Shown: piece after piece, positions 27,923 through 37,039 of the stretch
Position numbering within the stretch: position 1 is the first letter of the stretch
Layout: each line of letters begins with the position of its first letter
Source of the DNA: Agarivorans sp. Toyoura001
GTDB taxonomy: Bacteria > Pseudomonadota > Gammaproteobacteria > Enterobacterales > Celerinatantimonadaceae
Reading direction: 5' to 3'
NCBI RefSeq assembly: GCF_005405585.1
Contig: NZ_BJEQ01000022.1
Span: 1-64,000 of the forward strand
Length of the DNA stretch: 64,000 bases
Position numbers and translations under genes: made by a program
Notes under the pieces: model-generated
What the model was told of the DNA's origin: nothing
The model's input: only the letters and a program-made list of their open reading frames with translations
Databases searched by the model: none

Positions 27923-27988
27923 TTGTATCCTAAATCATAATAAGCGAAAATCGACATCAGTATTAGAACATATTTTAAAGAGCAAAAA

Positions 27989-28645
27989 ATGAAAGAAAAG
28001 GCCGTCGTTATATATTCAGGTGGTATGGATTCTTACACCGTATTACATAAAACACTGCAACTTGGGCTGCAACCCTTTGCTCTAAGCTTTAACTATGGTC
28101 AACGTCACATCAAAGAACTCGAATATGCTAAAAACGTATGTGATGAACTGTCTGTTGGACACAAAATTGTTGATATTAGTAGTATCAATCAGCTGCTCGA
28201 AGGCTCTTCATTAACGTCTGACATTGATATTCCAGAAGGCGATTATCAAGAAGAATCAATGAAATCGACCGTAGTACCTAACCGCAATATGATTTTGTTA
28301 TCTTTAGCTATTGGTTACGCAGTGTCGATAGGCGCAAAAAAAGTATTCTATGGTGCGCATTCTGGAGACCACGCTATTTACCCTGACTGCCGACCAGAGT
28401 TTGTAAGAAAGATGAACGAGGTTAGCCTTATTGCCAATTACGAGGCCGTTGAAGTCATCAGCCCCTATCTAGAGCAATCTAAAATAGATATTTTAAGTGA
28501 TGGTTTAGCCATGAACTTAGATTACGCTAAAACTTGGACTTGCTATAACGGTCGAGACTTAGCCTGTGGAAAATGTGGTGCTTGCCAAGAACGCCTAGAG
28601 GCTTTCAAGCTGAATGAAGTCAACGATCCTCTTAGTTACGAATAA
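27989..28645 (+). CDS. queC: 7-cyano-7-deazaguanine synthase QueC
   Basis: A 218-residue ATP-dependent enzyme that converts 7-carboxy-7-deazaguanine to preQ0 in queuosine synthesis. The PP-loop SGGMDS is at residues 10-15. The zinc-binding cysteines lie in the C-terminal part ([18 protein letters not shown]). Length is normal (E. coli 231). It lies 2 bases upstream of the rhombosortase gene. Confidence 0.95.
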   Translation: MKEKAVVIYSGGMDSYTVLHKTLQLGLQPFALSFNYGQRHIKELEYAKNVCDELSVGHKIVDISSINQLLEGSSLTSDIDIPEGDYQEESMKSTVVPNRNMILLSLAIGYAVSIGAKKVFYGAHSGDHAIYPDCRPEFVRKMNEVSLIANYEAVEVISPYLEQSKIDILSDGLAMNLDYAKTWTCYNGRDLACGKCGACQERLEAFKLNEVNDPLSYE

Positions 28646-28647
28646 AC

Positions 28648-29226
28648 ATGTTTAATTATTTACTCAAGCAATTTTGGTTTATTTGGTTAACGCTAGCGCT
28701 AAGCTGGGTATTACTGGCCCATACTGAACTAGCCAGTTGGAACAAGCACTTAATCATCGAAGGCGAGTACTGGCGAGTATTAAGCGGCAACTTTTGCCAC
28801 AATAATCTGATTCATTGGCTAATGAACATCGCCACCTTAACCCTGATCTATTTTGTTTATGATGACCGACTATCTAATCGGCACTTTCTAGCCTTGAGTA
28901 TCTTGCTTGGCTTAGTGGGCGGGCTTGCTCTTTTATTGGCTAAGTATGATGAGTATGTAGGCTTATCGGGAATCATTCATGGTTTACTAGCTTACGCTGC
29001 ACTTATTGATCTAATGAAAGGCAAAATCAAACTAGGTTTCATTGTGCTGACAGGTTTAGGCATTAAGCTTGTGATAGAGCAGATATACGGCGGAGATCCA
29101 TGGGTAACCGAAATGATAGGCATCGATGTAGCAACCGATGCCCACCTAATCTTCACTTTGTTAGGGTTAACTATTGCCTTAGTAGTATGGTGTCCTTTAT
29201 GGAATCGCCAGCCATTAAGCAGTTAA
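28648..29226 (+). CDS. rrtA: Rhombosortase (rhomboid family intramembrane protease)
   Basis: A 192-residue membrane protein with six predicted helices. The catalytic serine is S107 in GLSGIIHG and the histidine is H166 in [17 protein letters not shown] matches the rhomboid HxxxN region. This short form is the rhombosortase group, which cleaves proteins with a C-terminal GlyGly-CTERM tail before they leave through type II secretion. None of the proteins in this window shows such a tail. Its 3' end overlaps pyrF by 12 bases. Confidence 0.85.
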   Translation: MFNYLLKQFWFIWLTLALSWVLLAHTELASWNKHLIIEGEYWRVLSGNFCHNNLIHWLMNIATLTLIYFVYDDRLSNRHFLALSILLGLVGGLALLLAKYDEYVGLSGIIHGLLAYAALIDLMKGKIKLGFIVLTGLGIKLVIEQIYGGDPWVTEMIGIDVATDAHLIFTLLGLTIALVVWCPLWNRQPLSS

Positions 29227-29913
29227 CTCTTGGTTAATTTGGGTTAATACTGCGGCTGGAGAAGCCGCTTGAGTAATTGGTCGCCCAATAACTAAATAAT
29301 CGGAACCTGCAGCAATCGCTTCAACCGGCGTCATAACTCGTCGCTGGTCACCTTGAGCGCTTCCAGTTGGGCGAATACCAGGAGTGATTAAGGCAAACTC
29401 TTCACCTAACAAAGATTTTAAAGCCCTTGCTTCGTGAGCAGAACACACCACTCCATCTAAACCACATTGTTTAGTTAAACTCGCTAAACGCTCTACCTGC
29501 TGCTGAGGGCTTAACTCAATGCCTAAATCTAACAAATCAGACTCATCCATGCTGGTTAGCACAGTCACAGCAATCAATTTAGGGCGTTTATCACCATAGG
29601 GCGCTAAAGCGGCCTTAGCAGCTTCCATCATTCGTCGACCACCGCTGGCATGCACATTCACCATCCACACGCCTAACTCTGCTGCAGCTACAACAGCTTT
29701 GGCAACCGTGTTAGGAATATCATGAAACTTTAGGTCTAGAAAAACCTCAAACCCACGCTTATGCAAGCTTTCCACTAGATGAGGTCCAAACAAGGTAAAC
29801 ATTTCTTTGCCTACTTTAAGGCGACAAGAGCCTGGTTCTAATTGCTCAACAAACGCCATACATTGATCTAAATCTGCATAATCAAGGGCGACTAATACCT
29901 TAGGGTCTTGCAT
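29215..29913 (-). CDS. pyrF: Orotidine 5'-phosphate decarboxylase
   Basis: A 232-residue TIM-barrel enzyme that makes UMP from OMP. The catalytic lysine lies in [13 protein letters not shown] (about residues 58-70), and the phosphate-binding end is ITPGIRP plus [10 protein letters not shown]. coli PyrF is 245 residues. It lies 4 bases after lapB on the same strand, the same order (lapA-lapB-pyrF) as in E. coli. Confidence 0.96.
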   Translation of the reverse strand: MQDPKVLVALDYADLDQCMAFVEQLEPGSCRLKVGKEMFTLFGPHLVESLHKRGFEVFLDLKFHDIPNTVAKAVVAAAELGVWMVNVHASGGRRMMEAAKAALAPYGDKRPKLIAVTVLTSMDESDLLDLGIELSPQQQVERLASLTKQCGLDGVVCSAHEARALKSLLGEEFALITPGIRPTGSAQGDQRRVMTPVEAIAAGSDYLVIGRPITQAASPAAVLTQINQELTA

Positions 29914-29917
29914 CTCA

Positions 29918-31087
29918 CTATTCTCCGTCGAGCCCCACTATCGGTTTTACTGTGCCCCAACTTTTACAAGATGGGCAGTGCCAGTAAATAGAATGCGACG
30001 AAAATCCGCATCGACGACATTGATAATGGGGTTTTATTTTTAGTTGTTGGGTAACTAGTCCTCGTAATACTTGAAGACTTTGCTTAGCTTGACCTTCTTC
30101 AGCTGATTCCAAGTGAAGGCCCATTAAATGATGAAATCCTTTCATGGTGGGGTTACGTTTGAGTTCATCCACCAATAAATCCTGAGCTTGCTCTGCGCCA
30201 TGCGCCTCGCGATAAATAGCCGAGAGCTCGACTAGCACACTAGCAATGCTTTTTAACGATAAACAATATTCGAGAAACTGTTGATAATACTCAGGCTTAT
30301 CTAATCCTTCGGCGCATAACTTGTAGAGCGTTAACGCATCAGAAGCAAAATCGATATCTTGCTCTGGGATGCGGTTAAGATTCTTAAGAGCAGCCTTAAA
30401 ATCACCTTCTGCGCTTTGTAGTTGCGCTAAGTGAAGGCTAGCTCGCACACAGTTCTTGTCTACAGTTAGTGCTTTTTTAAGCAAACCAATACTTTTACTT
30501 AGCTTACCCGCTGTTTCTAACTCTTGCGCTTGTTCGCAATAAAAATGGGCAATTTGGGTTGCGACATCGGTGAGTTCTTTGGGGTCGATTTTCTTCGCCA
30601 CAGCAATCGCTTGCGGCCATTCTCGAGTTTGCTGGTAAATACTTAATAATTGTTTTAGAGCTAACTGGCGATACTCAGGCTCATCTTGTAGCTCTATCAG
30701 TAATGCTTCGGCTCTATCAAATAAACCGGCAGCCAAGTAATCTTTGGCCAGTTGTTGCAAAGCTAGATTACGCTGTTCGATATCGATGCCTTCGCGGGCA
30801 ATAAGGTTTTGATGAATACGAATGGCGCGATCCACTTCACCACGTTGGCGAAACAAGTTGCCCAAGGCTAAGTGAGTATCGATGGTTTCAGAATCTACTT
30901 GTAACAGTTCTACAAATAGATCGACAGCTTTGTCAGATTGATTAGAAAGGAGAAGATTTAAACCTTCAACATATTGCTTTGAAACATGGTTAGCTTGCTG
31001 CTGTTGATTTTGTCTAACACTGCGTTGCCCCATATACCAACCGTAAGCGGCGGCAACAGGCAATAACAAGAACAACAAGCCCAGCAT
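29918..31087 (-). CDS. lapB: Lipopolysaccharide assembly protein LapB (YciM)
   Basis: A 389-residue protein with an N-terminal membrane anchor ([19 protein letters not shown]), about nine TPR units across residues 35-340 and a C-terminal rubredoxin-like zinc knuckle (CRRC and CPSC). LapB recruits FtsH to degrade LpxC and so limits LPS synthesis. The length equals E. coli LapB (389). The start overlaps the lapA stop by one base. Confidence 0.95.
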   Translation of the reverse strand: MLGLLFLLLPVAAAYGWYMGQRSVRQNQQQQANHVSKQYVEGLNLLLSNQSDKAVDLFVELLQVDSETIDTHLALGNLFRQRGEVDRAIRIHQNLIAREGIDIEQRNLALQQLAKDYLAAGLFDRAEALLIELQDEPEYRQLALKQLLSIYQQTREWPQAIAVAKKIDPKELTDVATQIAHFYCEQAQELETAGKLSKSIGLLKKALTVDKNCVRASLHLAQLQSAEGDFKAALKNLNRIPEQDIDFASDALTLYKLCAEGLDKPEYYQQFLEYCLSLKSIASVLVELSAIYREAHGAEQAQDLLVDELKRNPTMKGFHHLMGLHLESAEEGQAKQSLQVLRGLVTQQLKIKPHYQCRRCGFSSHSIYWHCPSCKSWGTVKPIVGLDGE

Positions 31088-31398
31088 TAACTATCCTTGA
31101 CCATCTCATCTTGCAATTTATTAAGTTGTTTTTGTTGTTTAGCTAAACGCCTTTTTAAACCGGCACTTTCGAGTCTAATGCGAGTATAAAAAGCCAATAA
31201 AAACAGTAAACAGGATATGAAGCCGGCAATGAACAAGCCAGCCATTAACCAAGATAAACGCATGTCAGATTCAGCAATAAGATAGTTTACTCCAACGATT
31301 TCATCGTTTTGAGCCCCTATCGCTAACGCTGTTACAAACAGTACGATCAAAATTAATGTAGAAAATATTGCTTTCACATAACCTCCGAAGCCAAACAA
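31087..31398 (-). CDS. lapA: Lipopolysaccharide assembly protein LapA (YciS)
   Basis: A 103-residue inner-membrane protein with two helices (ATLILIVLFVTALAIGA-like at the N-terminus and WLMAGLFIAGFISCLLFLLAF at 50-70) and a basic coiled-coil tail. It pairs with LapB. The operon lapAB-pyrF follows ihfB, as in many gammaproteobacteria. Confidence 0.9.
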   Translation of the reverse strand: MFGFGGYVKAIFSTLILIVLFVTALAIGAQNDEIVGVNYLIAESDMRLSWLMAGLFIAGFISCLLFLLAFYTRIRLESAGLKRRLAKQQKQLNKLQDEMVKDS

Positions 31399-31470
31399 AA
31401 GCTAGGGAAATTATGCAGCAATCACGTTAATTAAACCAGCCAAGAACACCTAATTGTAAAAGAAACAATA

Positions 31471-31755
31471 CTATAGGCCAGAATTCACGCGTTCTCTTAA
31501 TTCTTTACCAGGTTTAAAGTGGGGAACGTACTTCCCAGACAACTCAACCTTCTCGCCAGTTTTGGGATTGCGGCCTACACGCGGCGCTCTAAAATGTAAG
31601 GAAAAACTACCAAAACCGCGAATTTCAATTCTGTCGCCTTCCTGTAAAGAACCAGTCATTTGCTCAAGAATTTCTTTAATTGCCGACTCAATTTCTTTAC
31701 TGGTAAATTGAATATGTTTACTAGCGAGTATTTCAATCAAATCAGATTTAGTCAT
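31471..31755 (-). CDS. ihfB: Integration host factor subunit beta
   Basis: A 94-residue HU/IHF-family DNA-bending protein beginning [33 protein letters not shown] and [12 protein letters not shown] form the beta arm that enters the minor groove. The ATG at 31755 has GGAG upstream and matches E. coli IhfB (94 residues); upstream in-frame codons are leader. IHF also bends DNA at sigma-54 promoters such as the flagellar ones in this window. It follows rpsA as in E. coli. Confidence 0.95.
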   Translation of the reverse strand: MTKSDLIEILASKHIQFTSKEIESAIKEILEQMTGSLQEGDRIEIRGFGSFSLHFRAPRVGRNPKTGEKVELSGKYVPHFKPGKELRERVNSGL

Positions 31756-31807
31756 GGATTCTCCAAGCCATTGATAAAGGGAACTAATACCAGTGTAGAT
31801 AAAGAAC

Positions 31808-31831
31808 TTGGGGGGGACAAGTCCCCCCCAA
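31808..31831. repeat. GC-rich near-perfect palindrome between rpsA and ihfB
   Basis: TTGGGGGGGAC/GTCCCCCCCAA forms an 11-base-pair stem with seven consecutive G-C pairs and a two-base centre. On the transcribed (minus) strand it is followed by TTCTTTAT, a poor U-run. It may act as attenuator or as a block to 3' exonucleases between the rpsA and ihfB messages. Confidence 0.7.
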
Positions 31832-31867
31832 TATTCAATCACATAAATCTAAAAAAAGATTTAGAGA

Positions 31868-33541
31868 TTATTCGCCTTTAAGGGCTGATTTGAATGCATC
31901 TGCCATAGCGTTACCAATCTGAGCATCTTCTTTCTTGTTCAGAGTAGCCATTGCTTCTTTCTCGTCCGCTTCGTCTTTAGCACGGATAGAAAGGCTGATT
32001 ACACGGTTCTTGCGGTCAACACCAACAAACTTAGCTTCAAGTTTATCGCCAACAGAAAGAACAAGTGAAGCGTCTTCAACACGGTCACGGCTAACATCGC
32101 CAGCGCGTAAGTAACCTTCAACGCCATTTGCTAATTCAATTGTTGCGCCTTTAGCATCAACTTCAGAAACAGTACCGTTAACTAAGGCACCTTTCTTAAG
32201 GTCAGCAAGGTAGTTGTTGAACGGGTCTTCAGCAAGCTGTTTAACACCTAGGCTAATACGCTCACGTTCTGCGTCAACTTGTAGTACAACAGCTTCGATT
32301 TCGTCGCCTTTCTTAAAGTCGCGAACCGCTTCTTCACCTTGAGCATCCCAAGAGATGTCAGATAGGTGAACAAGACCGTCAATACCGCCGTCAAGGCCGA
32401 TGAAGATACCGAAGTCAGTGATAGACTTGATCTTACCAGAAACTTTGTCGTTCTTATCGTGAGTGCTAGCGAATAGCTCCCATGGATTAACTTTACACTG
32501 TTTCAAACCAAGCGAGATACGACGACGTTCTTCGTCAATATCCAATACCATAACTTCAACAAGATCACCCACGTTAACCACTTTAGATGGGTGGATGTTT
32601 TTGTTAGTCCAATCCATTTCAGAAACGTGAACTAGACCTTCAACACCGTCTTCGATCTCAACGAAACAACCGTAGTCAGTAAGGTTAGTTACGCGACCTT
32701 CTAGACGAGCACCTTCTGGGTAACGGTTAGCAATTGCTACCCATGGATCTTCACCCAGTTGCTTAAGACCTAGAGATACACGAGTGCGCTCACGGTCAAA
32801 CTTAAGTACTTTAACGTTGATTTCATCGCCAACATTAACAATTTCGCTTGGGTGCTTAACGCGTTTCCAAGCCATGTCAGTGATGTGTAGTAGACCGTCA
32901 ACACCGCCAAGATCAACGAATGCACCGTAGTCAGTAAGGTTCTTAACGATACCTTTAACTTCTTGGCCTTCTTGAAGGTTCTCAAGAAGTTGATCACGTT
33001 CAACACTGTTTTCAGTTTCGATAACAGCACGACGAGATACCACTACGTTGTTACGTTTCTGGTCAAGCTTGATAACTTTAAATTCAAGCTCTTTGCCTTC
33101 TAGGTGAGCAGTATCGCGAACAGGGCGAACGTCAACTAGTGAACCAGGCAAGAATGCACGGATGGTGTTAACTTCAACCGTAAAGCCACCTTTAACTTTA
33201 CCATTGATGATACCAACAACCGTTGCTTGCTCTTCGTAAGCACTCTCAAGTTGGATCCACGCTTCGTGACGTTTAGCTTTCTCGCGAGAAAGAACAGTTT
33301 CACCGAAACCATCTTCAACAGCGTCAAGGGCTACGTCTACTTCAGCGCCTACTTCAATTTCTAATTCACCAGCAGCATTTTTAAACTGCTCGGCAGGGAT
33401 TGCAGATTCTGACTTAAGGCCAGCGTCTACTAGTACCATACCGTTTTCGATACCTACTACAGTACCTTTAACAATAGAACCAGAACGGAATTCCAAATTC
33501 TGTAGAGACTCTTCAAAGAGTTGAGCAAAAGATTCAGTCAT
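31868..33541 (-). CDS. rpsA: 30S ribosomal protein S1
   Basis: A 557-residue protein of six S1 RNA-binding domains (recurring pattern [20 protein letters not shown] and variants). Domains 1-2 bind the 30S subunit and 3-6 bind mRNA. E. coli S1 has 557 residues. The order cmk-rpsA-ihfB is the standard one. Confidence 0.98.
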   Translation of the reverse strand: MTESFAQLFEESLQNLEFRSGSIVKGTVVGIENGMVLVDAGLKSESAIPAEQFKNAAGELEIEVGAEVDVALDAVEDGFGETVLSREKAKRHEAWIQLESAYEEQATVVGIINGKVKGGFTVEVNTIRAFLPGSLVDVRPVRDTAHLEGKELEFKVIKLDQKRNNVVVSRRAVIETENSVERDQLLENLQEGQEVKGIVKNLTDYGAFVDLGGVDGLLHITDMAWKRVKHPSEIVNVGDEINVKVLKFDRERTRVSLGLKQLGEDPWVAIANRYPEGARLEGRVTNLTDYGCFVEIEDGVEGLVHVSEMDWTNKNIHPSKVVNVGDLVEVMVLDIDEERRRISLGLKQCKVNPWELFASTHDKNDKVSGKIKSITDFGIFIGLDGGIDGLVHLSDISWDAQGEEAVRDFKKGDEIEAVVLQVDAERERISLGVKQLAEDPFNNYLADLKKGALVNGTVSEVDAKGATIELANGVEGYLRAGDVSRDRVEDASLVLSVGDKLEAKFVGVDRKNRVISLSIRAKDEADEKEAMATLNKKEDAQIGNAMADAFKSALKGE

Positions 33542-33597
33542 TTTTTAATTTACACATATAGAAACGTCCACTCAGCAATCCGGCTAAATGGGGTTAA
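33542..33597 (-). promoter_or_regulatory. rpsA leader without Shine-Dalgarno sequence
   Basis: The bases before the rpsA ATG read GTGTAAATTAAAAA and contain no purine-rich Shine-Dalgarno. This agrees with E. coli rpsA, whose leader lacks a strong one and folds into hairpins bound by S1 for autoregulation. Detailed structure was not computed. Confidence 0.5.
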
Positions 33598-33630
33598 TAA
33601 AAAACACCTATTTCATCCATGTTATAGGTG
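33598..33630 (-). terminator. Terminator or attenuator between cmk and rpsA
   Basis: On the minus strand CACCTATAAC...ATAGGTG forms a short stem directly followed by TTTTTTA, after the cmk stop. Some read-through into rpsA is likely, as in E. coli. Confidence 0.65.
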
Positions 33631-33646
33631 AGCTAATTCCCAGTGA

Positions 33647-34327
33647 TTACTGGGTTAATTTTTCGTCGATAAACGCTATCGACATTGATACGACTTCATT
33701 AATAGAAAGAGAAGTTGAATCAATTACTAACGCATCTTGAGCGGGAACTAAAGGAGCAACCGAACGGTTTCTATCTCGTTGGTCTCGTTCTTCAATTTCG
33801 CTCAAAAGGTGGTCAAAACTAACATCAAAGCCTTTATCTTGCAACTGATTATAGCGCCGTTGGGCGCGTTCCGCCGCACTCGCATCCAAAAAAATCTTGG
33901 CTGGGGCGTCAACAAAAACAACCGTTCCCATGTCTCTGCCATCGGCAATTAACCCTGGCTCAGCTCTAAATCCACGCTGGCGACGAAGCAATGCTTCTCT
34001 TACTCGAGGAAAAGCGGCGACTTTAGACGCTGCGTTACCGGCTGTTTCTTGGCGTATCTCAAGCGATACGTCTTCGCCTTCTAAAATAACAACGGTACTA
34101 CCATCTCGCGCTTCAAAGCGCACATCTAAATGAGCAGCTAGTAGGCTTAACGCATCTTCATTGTCTAGTGCAACTTCATGGTGAATTGCTGCTAAGGCTA
34201 AGACTCTATAGATCGCCCCACTATCGAGAAGTTGCCAATTGTAATGCTGGGCAAGTTTTTGGCACAACGTACCTTTCCCTGCGCCACTTGGCCCGTCGAT
34301 GGTTACCACTGGAACGTGTTGAGTCAT
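33647..34327 (-). CDS. cmk: Cytidylate kinase
   Basis: A 226-residue CMP/dCMP kinase with the P-loop [10 protein letters not shown] (residues 11-20) and the substrate-binding [11 protein letters not shown]. The start at 34327 has GGAGG 6 bases upstream; an in-frame ATG at 34360 would add 11 residues without match in the family. E. coli Cmk is 227 residues. Confidence 0.95.
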   Translation of the reverse strand: MTQHVPVVTIDGPSGAGKGTLCQKLAQHYNWQLLDSGAIYRVLALAAIHHEVALDNEDALSLLAAHLDVRFEARDGSTVVILEGEDVSLEIRQETAGNAASKVAAFPRVREALLRRQRGFRAEPGLIADGRDMGTVVFVDAPAKIFLDASAAERAQRRYNQLQDKGFDVSFDHLLSEIEERDQRDRNRSVAPLVPAQDALVIDSTSLSINEVVSMSIAFIDEKLTQ

Positions 34328-34484
34328 GAGTCCTCCATAATGTCCAAAAGCATAATGCAAGTTCTCATCTAGCCATATATGAGAACTAAAAATTCGGCCG
34401 CATTATACGTGAATAGGCTACGATTCGCCTCATTAAATTATTAATAAAAAACAAAATACAGCGAACGCTTATCGCATTTTTGAA

Positions 34485-34519
34485 CAAAAAAGCAGTATAT
34501 CGTACTGACATACTGCTTT
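34485..34519 (-). terminator. Terminator after flrC
   Basis: A stem AAAGCAGTAT/ATACTGCTTT followed by a T-run on the minus strand lies 27 bases after the flrC stop. Confidence 0.88.
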
Positions 34520-34545
34520 ATATCACCCTTGTCTGCTGCCAACTA

Positions 34546-35880
34546 TCAAGCTGGAAGCTGCACTCCTGAGTCTTTTATACGCGCTAGTTTGTAACGTAAA
34601 GTGCGTGGACTTATACCCAGTTTTTCGGCAACATCTTTACGTTTTCCGTGACAAGCCTTGAGTGTTTCTAAAATGATCTGCTGCTCTTGTTGGCGAAGTT
34701 CATTGCCAAGAGGTTCGGGAGTTAAACTTTGCTCTTCCAAAATAGGGGCAACACTTAGCGGCTCTAATTGATTTTCTATCACTAAACAGTCGCTATCGAT
34801 TGTAGACACGTTTGCCAAAATTAGCGCTCGTTGCATCACATTATCTAATTCACGCACATTACCCGGCCACGTATGGTTCATCAACTTATGCTGAGCACTT
34901 AAACTAAGTTCGTGAGTTTTGGGGCTGTGGCGGCTAAGTAAGTGATTAGCCAGTGGGAGGATATCGCCCTTACGTTGATTGAGTGGTTGCCACGCTAAAG
35001 GAAAAACGTTTAAGCGATAATACAGGTCTTCTCTAAACAAGCCTTGGCGAACAATTTCACGCATGTCTCGGTTGCTAGTAGCAATAACTCGAACATCCAA
35101 TTGAATCATTTTCCTGCTACCCAAACGCTCTACTTCTTTCTCTTGTAGCACCCGCAAAAGTTTAGCCTGTAAGCCCAAATCCATTTCGCTAATTTCATCA
35201 AGTAATATGGTACCGCCCTGCGCTTGTTCAAACTTACCCGGACACGCTTTAATAGCACCGGTAAAGGCTCCTTTTTCGTAACCAAATAACGTTGCCTCAA
35301 GCATATTCTCAGGTATTGCCGCACAGTTAATCGCAATGAATGCTTGCTCGCTTCGCGGGGAGCAATCATGGATATAGCGAGATAATACTTCTTTGCCGGC
35401 ACCACTAGGCCCACTTATTAGAACGGAAGCTTCTGAAGCTGCAACTTTTTGGCTCAATTTTAGCAGCGCCTCCGTAGAAGGGTCTCCATATATAGGCTCA
35501 CGCTTTTCTACTTTGATCGAAGGTGCATAGCGCCCTACTTGATTGAGCAGAACTTCAGGAGAAAATGGTTTAGACAGATAATCAATTGCACCATCTCGCA
35601 TCGCAGACACTGCATCGTCTATTTTTGCGTAGGCTGTCATTAATAATACGGGGGTTTGCGGCCATTTTTGCTTAATATTTTTAAGCAAACTTAAGCCATC
35701 CATTCCGCTCATTTGCACATCGCTAACCACTAAATCTACTTGCAGGTCGTTAAGGCTTAATAACGCAGCTTCAGCACTATCAGCTTGTTCGCATAAATAG
35801 CCAGCTAAAGACAAAGTGTCGACTAATGCCTCTCTTAATCCAGCATCGTCTTCTACAATTAAAATCGTTGATTGGCTCAT
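34546..35880 (-). CDS. flrC: Sigma-54-dependent flagellar response regulator FlrC
   Basis: A 444-residue NtrC-type regulator: receiver domain with phospho-acceptor D54 (VVSDVQMSG), AAA+ domain with Walker A GPSGAGKE and the sigma-54 contact loop GAFTGA, and a C-terminal Fis-type helix-turn-helix (RKDVAEKLGISPRTLRYKL). In Vibrio and Shewanella, FlrC activated by FlrB turns on class III sigma-54 genes (hook-basal body and a flagellin). Here the targets should include the sigma-54 promoters before flgB and flgF and probably the small RNA. It follows flrB after one base. Confidence 0.92.
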   Translation of the reverse strand: MSQSTILIVEDDAGLREALVDTLSLAGYLCEQADSAEAALLSLNDLQVDLVVSDVQMSGMDGLSLLKNIKQKWPQTPVLLMTAYAKIDDAVSAMRDGAIDYLSKPFSPEVLLNQVGRYAPSIKVEKREPIYGDPSTEALLKLSQKVAASEASVLISGPSGAGKEVLSRYIHDCSPRSEQAFIAINCAAIPENMLEATLFGYEKGAFTGAIKACPGKFEQAQGGTILLDEISEMDLGLQAKLLRVLQEKEVERLGSRKMIQLDVRVIATSNRDMREIVRQGLFREDLYYRLNVFPLAWQPLNQRKGDILPLANHLLSRHSPKTHELSLSAQHKLMNHTWPGNVRELDNVMQRALILANVSTIDSDCLVIENQLEPLSVAPILEEQSLTPEPLGNELRQQEQQIILETLKACHGKRKDVAEKLGISPRTLRYKLARIKDSGVQLPA

Positions 35881-35881
35881 C

Positions 35882-36925
35882 TTAATGCCCTCCTACAGCA
35901 AGGTCTTGGTGCTGCACTTCCGGCAACGGTAATGTCACGACAAAGCGGCTACCAAGTTCAGTGCCAGTGAGCTCAATGGAACCATGGTGAGCACTCACCA
36001 CTGATTTGACCACCGCTAGCCCTAAACCTGTTCCATTCTGTTTAGTGGTATAAAAAGGTTCGAATACTTTATGTTGTTGTGCTTTGTCTATTCCGCCAGC
36101 TTGATCTTCAACCTCAATAACAACTTCACTCTCAGAGGTAGTGACTGAAACGGATATAGGTTTGTCACTACCACTTAGTTGAGCAGCATTTTCAACTAAG
36201 TTCGACAGCGCTGATACTAAAGCGCTAGCATTTACCAACAGCTCGGTATTTGGATTTACAACCGACAAACGCAGCTCTACATTGTGTTGACGAACACAAG
36301 CATCTGTAGCGGCTTTAAGTTGCTCAATCAGTTGACCAATCGGCACATAGTTAACCACCATTTGTTCGCCACTTTTGGCGAACAACAACATATCGTTTAC
36401 TTGAATTTCTAAATCTTCAAGTCTTGCCATCATCTTGGTTCGAAAGCTGTCTCGCGCATTCTCTGACAAAGTTTTATTCGACAGGTTAGAGCCGTACAAC
36501 ATCGCCGCAGACAAAGGGGTTCTAATTTGATGCGCCAACGACGCCACCATGTTCCCTAGCGCAGACATACGCTGTAGTTTGGCAACATTTGCTTGAAGTT
36601 GACGAGTATGCGTCATATCGGTAAGAACGATTAGCTGGCCTTGGGTATCTTGTAAAGGCGATAAACTTAGTTTTACTCGCCTACCATCAACTAACGAAAG
36701 CTCATGGCCGTCATCAGCTTTAGGAGAGAATAAACGAGGCACCGCGTCTAACCAACGTTGCTGCTCAATGTCCTTACCCAGTAAATTTTTAGCAATAGGG
36801 TTGGCGCGCGCGACATAACCTTTATTGTCGAGTAGTACTAAACCTGAAGGCATAACATCAAATATCTGAGCAAGGTTATGCTCCGATAAGCTGGTAGGCT
36901 GTTGTTGTAAAAGCACTGAAGGCAT
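35882..36925 (-). CDS. flrB: Flagellar sensor histidine kinase FlrB
   Basis: A 347-residue soluble kinase: PAS domain (about 15-105), HisKA with phospho-histidine in SLAHQIRTPLSAAML (about 135), and ATPase domain with N box LVENAAQL and G boxes DQAGGID and GTGLGLAV. There is no membrane segment, as expected for FlrB, which phosphorylates FlrC. GGAG precedes the start. It is separated from flrA by a terminator, so flrBC has its own promoter or depends on read-through. Confidence 0.92.
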   Translation of the reverse strand: MPSVLLQQQPTSLSEHNLAQIFDVMPSGLVLLDNKGYVARANPIAKNLLGKDIEQQRWLDAVPRLFSPKADDGHELSLVDGRRVKLSLSPLQDTQGQLIVLTDMTHTRQLQANVAKLQRMSALGNMVASLAHQIRTPLSAAMLYGSNLSNKTLSENARDSFRTKMMARLEDLEIQVNDMLLFAKSGEQMVVNYVPIGQLIEQLKAATDACVRQHNVELRLSVVNPNTELLVNASALVSALSNLVENAAQLSGSDKPISVSVTTSESEVVIEVEDQAGGIDKAQQHKVFEPFYTTKQNGTGLGLAVVKSVVSAHHGSIELTGTELGSRFVVTLPLPEVQHQDLAVGGH

Positions 36926-36983
36926 GAATAAAGCTCCGCGTCATAAAACCGTTAACAGTGCTTACTTAATCAATTTTCATGCC

Positions 36984-37013
36984 ATAAAAAAGGCCATGTA
37001 TTTCATGGCCTTA
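36984..37013 (-). terminator. Terminator after flrA
   Basis: A stem AAGGCCATG/CATGGCCTT followed by a T-run on the minus strand lies 27 bases after the flrA stop. Confidence 0.9.
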
Positions 37014-37039
37014 AACAAACTAAGTTCGAGACTCTAGAT

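Noticed and set aside
27923-27988. Possible preQ1 riboswitch between queE and queC
   Set aside because: The 66-base gap is too short and shows no C-rich loop with A-rich tail pseudoknot pattern on either strand.
31756-31842. N-terminal extension of IhfB
   Set aside because: The upstream in-frame codons cross the GC palindrome and are absent from the family; the ATG at 31755 has a GGAG site and gives the standard 94-residue protein.
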